NCBI GenBank assembly: GCA_002077065.1
Contig: NAJO01000029.1
Location: 62,001-126,000 of the forward strand
Reading direction: 5' to 3'
DNA: 64,000 bases
Origin: Cryoendolithus antarcticus
Lineage: Eukaryota; Ascomycota; Dothideomycetes; Cladosporiales; Cladosporiaceae
The position numbers and the translations under genes were made by a program. Position 1 is the first letter of the stretch. Every line of letters begins with the position of its first letter. Positions 20,048 through 30,500 of this stretch are shown here, in pieces. The notes beneath the pieces are model-generated. The model saw only the letters and a program-made list of their open reading frames with translations. It searched no databases and was not told the DNA's origin.

Positions 20048-22436
20048 ATGCCCGCCAGAACACCTCGCTGCATCACCTCCATCCCTAGTAATATACCTCG
20101 GACTCGGCATAGCTCCGGACGTAGCTTCACCACCTTATCACAATCGCCTATAGCTCACCAACAGCGTAGCTCCATCTCAGCAACTGCTTCCCCACACACT
20201 CCCCGGAGCTCCCATACAAACAACAGAATGTCGAACAGCAGAGACGCTTCGAGTGCTTCAGCACCTCAGCCACCACCCGTCATACTCAAGCATGCACACC
20301 ACCATGCTCCGGCACGACATACCCATTTTCCTGCGGCGTTAGTCTGATCTGAGTTCAGCATGATGAACCGTCCAGCTAACCAGCGAGAGCAGCACCGACT
20401 ACGACACGGCGAACTCGATCGAGGCTCGCAAGTATCTCAAGACCTATGGTCTCACACCGCCAGCTGTGGAGAGCCATGATCAGCAAGCAGCCAGATGTGT
20501 GACCTCACATTATCCTGACCATCTTCCGCTAGCGAGCATCACTAATTAGTCGGCCCAGGTATGGCCATCCTCGACGCTAAGCCCTCCCCGATCGAGAAAT
20601 ACCGATACCTTTCGGTGCTGCGGAACTCGAATGCCAATATCTTCTACCGCCTGCTGTCAGCAAATGTCAAGGTCAGTCCGACCAAGGAGCAAGAGTTTGA
20701 GGAGCGAAGGGAAAGGGACTAACAGCTGGCTACAGGAGCTCACACCCTTGATCTACACACCTACGGTAGGAGAGGCATGCCAGAAATGGTCGGAGCTATA
20801 CACGTTCCCAGAAGGTGGGTGAGACCGCACAGAGCTAGCTAGGAGCGGGAGCTGACCCAACCCAGGCATGTACCTGTCCTACTCGGACAAAGGCCACCTT
20901 CATTCAGTCATCCAGAACTGGCCTCACGAGGTCGAGATCACGGTCGTCACGGACGGGAGTCGTATCCTTGGACTTGGCGATCTTGGAATCAACGGCATGG
21001 GAATCCCGGTGGGAAAGCTGTCGCTATACACTGCGTGCGCTGGTATCCACCCCAAGAAGACCTTGCCTCTCTGCTTGGACCTGGGCACAGGCAACGAAGA
21101 GCTGCGAAACGATCCACTGTACATGGGCTCGCGGAGACCGAAGGTCACACCAGACGAGGAGCGCGAGTTCTTGGACGAGATGATGTCTGCACTCACCGAG
21201 CGCTGGCCAAGTATCGTCATTCAGTACGAGGACTTCAAGAACCCCTTCCCTTCGCTCGAAAGATACCAGAACACCTACACTATGTTCAATGACGACATCC
21301 AAGGCACTGGAGCTGTCATCCTAGCAGGGTTCATCAACGCTGTGAAGCAGTCTGGTACCCCTGCAAAGGACCAACGCGCTGTCTTTCTCGGCGCCGGCTC
21401 AGCTGGTGTGGGTGTCGCGAAGCAGATCGTACAATTCTTCATCAACGAGGGTCTGACCGAAGACCAAGCCCGGCGATGCTTCTGGCTGGTCGACTCGCAA
21501 GGCCTAGTCGCACACGACCGTGGCAAGCTCGCAGATCACAAGCTCTACTTCGCTCGGGACGACAACGAGGGCAAGCAATACAAGTCGCTGGAAGAGGTCG
21601 TAGAGTACGTCAAGCCGACGATCCTCATGGGCCTGTCGACCATTGGAGGAGCCTTCACACCTCAGATCCTGGAGAAGATGGCAACTATGAACGAGCGCCC
21701 TGTCGTCTTCCCCTTGTCCAACCCGAGCTCAAAGTCGGAGTGCACATTCGAGGATGCGATCAAGTACACCAAGGGCAAGTGCCTTTTCGCATCTGGCTCT
21801 CCCTTTCCGACACTACACCACGACGGCAAAGACCTCGTGCCTGGCCAAGGAAACAACATGGTAAGCCCTCGAAGCCTCCCCGTCTACAGGACATCCTCAC
21901 TAACAATGCCGCAGTACGTCTTTCCCGGCATCGGCATGGGCGCCATCCTCTCAAAGTCCGTGTCCGTGACCCAAAACATGATCTACGCCTCCGCCGAAGC
22001 CCTCTCCACCGCCCTCCTGCCCGAGGAAGTCTCGCCAAACTGGCTCTACCCGGCCATCGGCCGCATTCGAGACGTCTCCGTGATCGTCACCCGCGGCGTG
22101 ATCCGCGCAGCACAAAGAGACAAAGTCGACCGCGAGCTCGCACTCCGCAACATCGGCGACGAAGAGCTGGACCAGTATATTCGGGAGCGGATGTACGATC
22201 CTTTCAAGGAGGGGGAGAGGGTTGAGAACGAGATTGCGGAGTTGGTGGGTCGGCCGGCGAGTTCTACGGGCAAGGAGGCGGGGGCTAACGGAGCGGCAGG
22301 TGCCGGACAGCCACAACAGCCAAGGGTCAAAGCTGTGAGTGATGCGGTACCGCTGGAGGGGAAGCCTACGCTGTTGAGGGAGGTGACGGGGTACACTGGG
22401 AGTGGGGCGAGTGATGGGACTCCGTCTGGGCGCTAG
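20048..22436 (+). CDS. MAE1: Mitochondrial malic enzyme (oxaloacetate-decarboxylating), six exons
   Basis: Exons: 20048-20337, 20393-20496, 20559-20671, 20736-20814, 20866-21860 and 21915-22436 (700 residues). Malic enzyme converts malate to pyruvate, CO2 and NAD(P)H. The first 100 residues are Ser/Arg/His-rich without acidic residues, fitting a mitochondrial presequence. Family blocks follow in order: YLKTYGLTPPAVES, the catalytic-tyrosine block LTPLIYTPTVGEACQKW, the signature GRILGLGDLG-like segment, the catalytic region GIPVGKLSLYTACAG, FNDDIQGTGAV, the dinucleotide loop FLGAGSAGVGVAKQ, PLSNPSSKSE and YVFPGIGMGAI. Intron 5 has no stop and is a multiple of three, so naive reading keeps it. 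The last 80 residues (Ala/Gly/Gln-rich) extend past the usual end. The exon 1/2 junction is the least certain. Confidence 0.9.
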
Positions 22437-23142
22437 ACTTGAAGGCCGGCAAGCTGTGCGAGGGATTGGGTGAGCTGCGCTTGCAGCGGGTGGGAAGGGG
22501 GATATTATTGGAATCGGAGTAGGAGATACACGTATTGTACGAGACTGGTGCTCTTGATGATAAGCTAGTCTCCATCTTCAACGTTGCGTGGTAAGGTAGA
22601 AATGGAGACACTGGATATGTACTTGACAGCTTGAAGCGCCTAGCACCACGCCCAAAGACGATCCACTCCCATGGGAAAGCGGCATTCACGACCATGCGTA
22701 ATTTACTGGTCGTCGAGTGTCGTAAAGGCTGCCAGCTGTCGACAAGGCTGAACACATGCGCAACCAGACAAACTTCAGACGATCCTTGGCACGAAGGCCG
22801 CTCGATGCGGGGCGGTGTCGAGGCCTCAATCCTTCGTGTCATGAAATGAAGATCACGAGACAGCACAGCCTGGGGATCTGCACATGCCACTTGTAGTGGC
22901 CTGAGCGATTACGTCGTCTGAGCACAGATGCAGAGTAAGGCATAAGTAGCAGCCTGTGACCTCGTACAACGTAAGTCGTAGCATAACACAAGTCACCAAC
23001 AGAAAGCAAGGCACGATCAAACATCTCCACTGAAAAGCCCGTGCATCGCGCAAGTCACCACCAGACCGCGATACCAGTACAACCTCTGCCACTCCAGAAC
23101 CCTTGAACCAAAACCCCGACTTCCCACCACGACACCCTAGAC
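22437..23142. other. Intergenic region
   Basis: About 0.7 kb between the malic enzyme stop and the small 89-residue gene. It presumably holds the malic enzyme 3' UTR and the next promoter. A minus-strand frame (22366-22890) overlaps it but is Ser/Pro-rich and unlike any family. Confidence 0.5.
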
Positions 23143-23412
23143 ATGGCCTCCAAAGGCAACAAAATCGAGTCTTGGGAAGCGAATCCCTGGACACCCGCGC
23201 CCAACGCCAACGTCGCGAACACGGAGACGATGACTTCGCCTGAAGCGCAGGCAGCTCGAGCCCGCAGCGCCGAGATCATGGCTGCGCTGAAGAAGGGCGA
23301 GCCTGGCGAGGCGGATAAGATGATGGGCCAGAAGAAGAACCATGATAGTCTGCTGCCGGGGATGGGGAAGCTGAAGGATAAGCTGCTGGGAGGGAAGAAG
23401 GGAGGGGAGTAG
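23143..23412 (+). CDS. Small conserved-looking protein, 89 residues
   Basis: A short single-exon gene. The protein starts MASKGNKIESWEANPWTP, contains a helical Ala-rich part (EAQAARARSAEIMAALKKG) and ends in a Lys/Gly-rich tail (KDKLLGGKKGGE). No signal peptide, membrane segment or cysteine is present. The coherent amphipathic helix and the well-formed start suggest a real gene, and similar tiny hydrophilic proteins are annotated in other filamentous ascomycetes. Function is unknown. A G-rich tract follows the stop immediately. Confidence 0.65.
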   Translation: MASKGNKIESWEANPWTPAPNANVANTETMTSPEAQAARARSAEIMAALKKGEPGEADKMMGQKKNHDSLLPGMGKLKDKLLGGKKGGE

Positions 23413-23421
23413 AAATTAATT

Positions 23422-23449
23422 GGGGTGGGGGAGATGAGGGGAAAAGGGG
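23422..23449 (+). other. Potential G-quadruplex in 3' UTR
   Basis: Four G runs (23422-23425, 23427-23431, 23438-23441, 23446-23449) separated by loops of 1, 6 and 4 nt fit the standard intramolecular G4 pattern. It begins 10 nt after the stop codon of the 89-residue gene, on the sense strand, so it could form in the mRNA. Confidence 0.5.
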
Positions 23450-23511
23450 CCGAGTTGGGATAGGGCGGCTGGGAAACTGATGGGAAGGAATGCAGGTAGC
23501 AAGACAGCGAA

Positions 23512-23536
23512 ATGGAATGAAATGCAATGAAATGAT
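23512..23536 (+). repeat. Imperfect ATGNA pentamer repeat
   Basis: Five consecutive pentamers (ATGGA, ATGAA, ATGCA, ATGAA, ATGAT) lie downstream of the small gene. It is a short degenerate microsatellite with no evident function. Confidence 0.5.
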
Positions 23537-23557
23537 CGAAAGATGCGGATCTCACCC

Positions 23558-23911
23558 CTAAACCATCATTGATGTCACCGTCATCGATTGTGCCCTCGAC
23601 CTATCGTGCGTCGAGGACTTTGAAGGCAGCGGCGAGCCGTTTCGTCCGTATACGATGCTCATACAGTTCCTGTCCGTAAAAGAAGATCCGTGCAGTCCAT
23701 CTTCCAGCAATTTCATAAGCGAGCTGCGAGTCTTGCCAGCGGATTGACGTACTACGAGCATGCGGAGCAGGGTAAGCAGTGCGAGTACTGCAATGCTGAA
23801 CGTTCGCAGACCTCGGGGTTTCATCCTCTGCCCGGGAGTTTTGCAGTCGCAATACGGAGGCTGATCGGCAGGAGGATTGCTAGCGAAACCACTGATGTCG
23901 ATGGTACCCAT
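23558..23911 (-). pseudogene. Doubtful membrane-protein remnant
   Basis: An ATG at 23911 opens a frame of 117 codons with a hydrophobic helix at residues 37-55 (FSIAVLALLTLLRMLVV). Just after this helix the most protein-like continuation lies in another frame (23601-23750: IFFYGQELYEHR, KRLAAAFKVLDAR, then a stop). No intron of normal size can join the two. It could be a frameshifted remnant of a small membrane protein, a gene with a sequencing error, or chance. I do not recognise a family. Confidence 0.2.
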
Positions 23912-26900
23912 GGCGGGACGGCTTCTTGAGGAGCATGATACGTTCTGGCGTGCGGCGCTGGACCCTAGGTTCGCATGTGCCCTATCCCATGCTCGTCTTA
24001 CAATGAGGACGCCAAGCTTTTGCGTTTGAGGGCCGGAAGGCAGAGCTTCTGTTCGCACGCATTGGCTCGTATTGCTGGTGTATGCAGCATCTCGAGGTCG
24101 AAAGACTCGTTGGAGCGAATGGAAAACACTCGCTGTCCTCGAAGCAATCTCTCCTTACGATGCGGCCGCCTGCAGAAGATCAGGTCGAGATGAATCTAGA
24201 GGTGCTCCTTCCTCTTCGCTCTCGTGGGCGAGCATGTGATGCCGGGTGTCAAGGTCGAACCGCAGCAATCTGAGTCCTACACATGGTGTGCTCTGCACCC
24301 AGTGCGTCGACCGCTGAAGTATTATTTTTGCTTCCGTATATCATGTGTCCAGAGTATCGCGCTCAAGTGTGATAAGCTGCGAAGGTACACTGATATTGCA
24401 CCCTCGACGGGCCCTCCACGGCCGCCAATGATAGCATGGAGTCGGCGAGTCTGTCCAGCCAAGCATGGCTTTTGCTTGGCTCTGTAAGCCTTATGTAGCT
24501 CAGAAGCATCGCCTGTGGCTCAAGGTTCTGCGAGCACGGATGTCTTCATCCTGAGTTGCGGGGACCGGGCAGCTCTCCGTCCAATACATGCACGATTACC
24601 AGGACGTTTCGCCTGTCAGCCTGATGTGGCTGCTCGATGCGTAATGTACCTTCTAGCTCCAGGTATGACAGGCTTCTTTCAAGGAGCGGCACCTTGTGGA
24701 GCTGTGCCCACAGACGCAATGCATGATGAACGTGGTACGGGCATGGACACTGAAGTCCGGCGGGCAAAGGTCGGTCGCGGTGCTGAGCCCGACCCCTGCC
24801 TGTCGGATCGGATGACGGAAACCTTGCCGGATGGCTGTATGCAGGCTGATGGCTTAGACCAGAGTGAATTGAACACACTTCAGAGCCAGAGACTACAGAG
24901 TCCAGACTTGCCGGTCTGAGCAAGATCAGCGCAGTCTAGCATGAAGAGTGTTCTTCCATGGTATTGCCTCGATCGCTACTGTAATATAAATTTGGCTGGG
25001 CGGAGAATTACCTGTAAGATTGATCCGCTTGCCCCACCACGCGAGTCAACAGTGTCAGCCTCGCGTGACATCGTCGAGGGGTAAGGAAGACCTCCCCCCT
25101 CATACACATGCTGCGAGCATGGGCTGTCTTGCATCGCACAGAAGTAGGACGTGCACTTTGCACTAGGTAGGTGATCCTGGCTGGCGTGTCGTGGGCAAAA
25201 TCTTAGTTGCCTGCAGTACTTCAACGTGTTTCTAGCTTCTTGCGCAGGGCCCTTGGTTCACTTCGACGCCCGGCCCCGTAAAGTCACTGCTTCTCAGAGT
25301 ATATTGAGCCGTCTGCTGCGGCTCCGCGCTTGGATGAGACAAAGCGGAGCAGGTGAGCGTGGCGCTGTTGCTCCTAGCAGATAGCTTTCGGCAATCTTGT
25401 GGTTCGGGAGTCGTTCGGGGTTCGAAGTAGGCTTCGACGGACACAGCACGGGAGTTGTTCTGGTCAGGTCGTGTCCCGTCGAAGTCTGATCGAGGTGTGG
25501 CCAGTGACGGTGCGTCAGATGGCGCGCACAGAGGTGAAGGCATAATGAAGCAGATAGGGAAGCGATTGGGTAAATATAAGACAGACTTCACACTGCAGAC
25601 CGTGCGCAACAGGACTTGATGCAAGCCTTGTTTAGGTGTCTGCAGAGGAGCGGGTCATCCCTACTCAATGTAAGCGGCCAAGACGAAGATCGCACGCCGT
25701 TGATCCGCAGCCTCCACGGAGTGCATGCTTGCGCGTAGTCCGTCAGACTATAGCATTATTTTGCGATCATTTGTAACGCTGCACTAGAACGCCGAATAGC
25801 TTTCCCGTACACGTCAAATTGTATCGTGGCTGCAGAGGTCTATCCATTTTCCTAGATGCCTTTTCCAGATGACTAGACTACATGTGCGTGCGTCGACGCC
25901 TGCCATGGCTAGCACGAAGCAATCACCTCCATCTCTCGGAAAGTCTGCAAGCTTCTTTGCTACTGCAAGTGTACCTGCAAGCAGTGTTGGCTCGATCCCC
26001 GTACGAGAGACCACACTAGATTTAAGGGTCTTTGCTTTGTACTTAAGAGACTCGCATGCATGGTCATGTCGCAATTAACTGAATTGGCTAGGCCAGTGAG
26101 CCCTTCAGTCATGTGTCAGACGTTTGGAGATGCGGATGTACATGCGTGATAGGGCACTCGCCAATCACTCGGCCGAGTGCGCGAGATCATTAGGTCCATG
26201 TGACCGTATCTTGTACTCTTCGGATACATGTCCGATTGCACTGACAGTCACCTGGATATTGAAGACCGCTTCGGCAAAGCTTCTGCATTCTCCAAAGCTG
26301 ACGGCAGGTACATGTGGGTTGCTGTACATATAACACAGTACATCTCGAGTTTGGCTTGCGATATTGCAGCATCCGTTCCTGAAGCAGATAAGCAACAGGG
26401 TACGACAACACGGACACAATCGTAAGAGAGAAGTCCAGAACTCTCGGCCTGCATTGCAGCGAGTCTGGTACCTTTGGTTCTGGCACAATGATAGAGGAAA
26501 ACAGCCGGGTGTGTTGTACGTTCATGTTTGCTGTGAACCTTATCAAGTCATGGTCGTAAGGCTGGGCCGGCTGGCGGAGTCCTTCCGATGGATCGGGGAT
26601 CTAACAGTGACTCCTTACACTCACCCATCACTACACACTACCACTACAGTCAATCTTGAGAAGCACTACGATACATCCGCATGCAGGAATACTGGACACG
26701 GCTCATATCCGGTGTTCTCCCGTTTCGAGAACAGCGCAGTACTGTACACTCCAACCTTAATGAAGTTTAAAGTTTTTAGGTACGTATCTGGCGGCACACC
26801 CTGTCTTGTCTGCGCGCGATCCGTGCCCACACTCGCGTCCGACTATTCCAACATCACGGATTGCGCAGGTAGCAGCATCATCACAAGGCTCTGTTCAGCA

Positions 26901-27018
26901 CACGAATCGCACCCTGCTTGGCTCAGAACGTGCCGCCAGACGCCTCCTCGAACCCAAACACTCTTGCGGACCAGCGCACCTGTCATCGCCTGTATGTACC
27001 CATTTCACTGTATTTCTG

Positions 27019-27060
27019 ATGAGTATTTGTCGAGTCGAGGGCGCCCACTTTTATCATTAA
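27019..27060 (+). promoter_or_regulatory. Upstream ORF candidate of the Zn2Cys6 gene
   Basis: An ATG-initiated 13-codon frame (MSICRVEGAHFYH) ends 51 nt before the main ATG. It would act only if the transcript starts upstream of 27019, which is unknown. Confidence 0.25.
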
Positions 27061-27111
27061 GCTGGCGCCAGCCTTTGCTCATCCCCTTCCCCTCGCGCTA
27101 CGTTCTTCCGA

Positions 27112-29590
27112 ATGTCTGCCGCGGTTATGTCGAATTACCACTCACAGCTCCAGTTAGCATACTGGATGCTTGCTCAGATGGCCCACTATCCACCACCACC
27201 TCAGCCGGATCAGCAGCACTACTCTCCGGCATATCCGACCACTACCGGTGCTCAGCAAGCAGTGGACTCTGCTGCCCTGAGCCAGACCCATTACAGCGAC
27301 CTTAGCCAATCGGCGTACCCGAAGGTCGAGACGAAAAGCACTACGGCAGCTGATGCTAGTCCACGCCTTCACAGTCTTGCACAAGAAGCGCAGCAGCAGC
27401 ACTCTCTCAACGAACAGCACCACGCTAGCCGATTGTCTGAGCAGGACCATAGCAGCACAGGCCACGCGTTCCAGCATCAGAGTCAACAGCCGTCCGGTGG
27501 CGACCAAGCTGCTCAGGAACAAGCGCAAAAGGCCAATAGGCTTCGCAAAGCTTGCGATTCTTGCAGCATTCGCAAGGTCAAGGTATGCATTGACGAGCAC
27601 ATCTACACGAAATATGGTTGCTGACTCGAGCAGTGTGATGAAGCTGGCCCACCATGTCGCGCCTGCGCAGCACTGGACATCCCATGTACCTTTGAGCGAC
27701 CGACACGTCGAAGAGGACCACCAAACCGCCATGCCGAAGCTATCAAGCGTCAGCGCATGGAGGACGGTCGCGCCGCATCAACCTCTGGCGCATCAGCACC
27801 TCCCTCCCCAACACACGCAGCACAGGCTCTGGCGGCACTCTCGGCTAACATCTCAAGCCAACCACTGACAGCAGAGTCAATCTGTCCGCTGGATACCTTG
27901 GATCTCCTAATTGACGACTTCTTCACGTACATACACCCTCTGACCCCGTTCCCACATGAGCCAAGCTTTCGGGAGGCATGGCGGCACCGCGAGGATCTAT
28001 TCAACAAGAGCTTTCTGGCACTCCTAGCTTCAATGATCGGCGCCCTGGTCGCATCATTTCCGCGTAAACCACGTCTGCACCTGAAAGCGCAAAGGAAAGA
28101 ACATTTATTTCCCAGCCACATGAGTCTCATCCAGAGATGTCAGATGGTATGCTCTCTTGCTCGCGGCCCTGGATATCTCGAAAACGAGAACCTGAGTGTC
28201 TACGATGCTGCGACGAGCTACTTTCTGGCACTCATGGGCACATACACCTTTAGGTGGCGTCAAGGTCGGCTCTACTTCGGCGAATGCTTGACCATAATAA
28301 GGACTCTTGGCCTCCACAAAGCAAGCGGGCTGGAGTTCACGGGTTCAGGTGGGCTGCCCGGCGTGAATGGACGTTTGAATGGACAAGACGACAGCGAGCA
28401 TCAACCGGATAAGATCACTCTTGAGGTTGGCCGGCGGATCTTCTACACTATGTTCGTGACGGTCAAGACTATCCAACAACTCGGAGCATCTTTCGGCGAG
28501 CTACAGATACCGCCGCCCACAAACTCAGATCCCTACCCACCGTTACCTACAGAGGTTGACGACATCTATATCTATCCTACCCACTATGACTCTCAGCCTC
28601 ACGGCATTGTGCCTAAGATTGCGGGGTTCAATGCGAATGTCAGGGTATACTCATCATATCAGCCTCTTGCAACGATGGAGCTAGCTTGGGGCATGGATGC
28701 AGTGGTCGACTTCGACCGGCAGCGAGCAGTCATGCACGAATCGCTGCGTCGATGCAAAGCATCCATCATGGACCTTCCACCAGAGCTTATTGTCTACTCC
28801 AACATCGGACCGTTCCGGCCACACCCACAGTCAAATGGTTCACAACCGCATGAATCCTTCCCGCCGATGTACGGGCGTGATGGGCCAGCACCTCTACTCA
28901 GTCCAACATCACGACATCTCGAGTACCAGCAGCAATCACCATCACAGCGGCGGAGGATGCAGTACGAGATACAGAAAGCCAACATCTATGCCAGCAGTCT
29001 GGCGTCACGCTCATACATCGTTGAGAAGTATTGGAACCTCATAGAAGCCAATTCCCGCCTTCGGTCCCAGCAATCACCGGGTTCGGATAGCAATTCACCC
29101 AGCATAGGCGTCACGGCAGCGGGTCTCGATCGCTTCATGGCGCAGCAACAACAGCAAACAAGCAGCTATGATGCAGCTGAGTACGAGTTTCGCGAAGAGC
29201 GGGAAAGCATTGTCAAGGACCTCCTCACTGTGCTTAGCAGCATTGATCAAGAGAATATGGAGCCCAATGCTGACAGCTTTGTAAGCCCTGCCCTTCCATT
29301 TCATACTTCGCCAAACAATACTGACCTTCCAATTCCAGACTATGAAGATTCGCTCCATCGCCTCCACACTTCTCGAGCTAACCGACCAGCGCAAAGGCCA
29401 CCTCGCGATCCAAGCCCAAGAGTACCTTGCGGCATTTCTTAACATCCTCATGAAGCTCGAGCGGACTAGTCCTTCGAACAGCGACCCGGGGACTGCGGAG
29501 GACGAAGCGGCCGAGCTAAGGCACTGGGCTGATCTGCGAGAGTATCAGCTGAAGTTTGCTCAGCAGGGTGGGTTGCTAGGGTTCTCGTGA
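27112..29590 (+). CDS. Zn2Cys6 fungal-specific transcription factor
   Basis: Exons at 27112-27582, 27634-29280 and 29339-29590 encode 789 residues. The N-terminus (1-145) is Gln/His/Ser-rich. The binuclear zinc cluster is ACDSCSIRKVK followed, after intron 1, by CDEAGPPCRACAALDIPC, with spacing C-x2-C-x6-C-x5-C-x2-C-x6-C. The basic linker RRRGPPNRHAEAIKRQR follows. The middle homology region starts around LDLLIDDFFTYIHPLTPFPHEP and includes the dense helical part SVYDAATSYFLALMGTYTFRWRQGR. Intron 1 (51 nt) splits the zinc cluster; intron 2 (58 nt) lies near the C-terminus. It is a nuclear transcriptional regulator with unknown targets, and no metabolic cluster adjoins it. Confidence 0.9.
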
Positions 29591-30500
29591 TAGAGCGGAA
29601 ATTTGGCATGAGAGTTGTGATGTTGCCCGACGAAAAAAGGTGGTGATGGATGGGAAAGGCGCTAGATACCCTGTATGTATGTTTACACGCTGAAAGCGTG
29701 CGAAAGGTGTGTGAGATGGGCTGTAGCTGCAAGCCGACAACGCGCGAGACATCAAGTTGCCTTCTCAACAATTCTGACGGGATCTGACAATCCCCCTTCT
29801 TCCACTGCTTCAGCAATCTCAAGGCGTTCTGGTGCTGCTATTAGGTACCTGCGATAGTGAAATGTGAAAATAGCCGTACCTATGAGGGTCCCAAGATCTC
29901 AATTACTTTGTAAATGCCTAGTCCGCTCTCTCGTCAATGCTAAATCATATCCCTCCTCTCCGCAGATACACTCATAGTAGCACAGGAGTGCCGTCAGATT
30001 TACGAGCGGAGACAGCTAGAATGCTGGCGGGGATGCTACGGGCTTCGAGCTTTCGAACATGGACGCGTGAACGATAGGGTCAACTTCGTTTACGTGCTAC
30101 GCATACGTCTCATTCATCCTGCATATCGTTCTTACAGACGGCCAACTCCCTTACCCGAACGCTTAACGCGGTAGTATGCAGCCTGCCTTTCCCCAAGCCC
30201 GTTGAAAGACGCACGCGCCTGTTGCCAACACCGGAACTCCCACAGTGATGCCAAATGAACGCCGGTTCCAGTGCCTGCCCTTCTCGCCCTGACTGTCCCA
30301 GAAGATATATGGCACGCGGATCGGTATTATCGACCATACGAGCCAATTAGTCACTCCGACATCGCTCTCCGAACTGGGTAAGTTCCTTCCTTCATGTCTG
30401 TAGTATCCGGAGCGTACAAATTCTCGACGTCGGATGCATCGGCTGTACCGCCAGGCTGTGTGACGGATTCACCATCGCTCAATCTCACCTCGTGTGCCTT
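29591..30500. other. Convergent intergenic region
   Basis: About 0.9 kb between the stop codons of the Zn2Cys6 gene and ARI1. No supported gene. It presumably contains both 3' UTRs. Confidence 0.5.

Larger units (their letters stand above)
23413..27111. other. 3.7 kb gene-poor region
   Basis: Apart from a doubtful minus-strand frame at 23558-23911, I see no gene. Many overlapping frames of under 140 codons occur, and one plus-strand frame of 313 codons (26364-27305) that looks spurious. No transposon termini, long repeats or A/T-rich decay islands are seen. The right end is the promoter and 5' leader of the Zn2Cys6 gene, including a 13-codon upstream frame at 27019-27060. Confidence 0.5.

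Noticed and set aside
21476..22225. 249-codon frame overlapping malic enzyme
   Set aside because: Arg/His/Pro-rich out-of-frame shadow of a conserved enzyme; it also crosses intron 5.
26364..27305. 313-codon plus-strand frame before and across the Zn2Cys6 start
   Set aside because: Composition is patchy (Cys, His, Thr, Ser-rich), there is no domain, and it overlaps the N-terminus of a well-supported gene in another frame.
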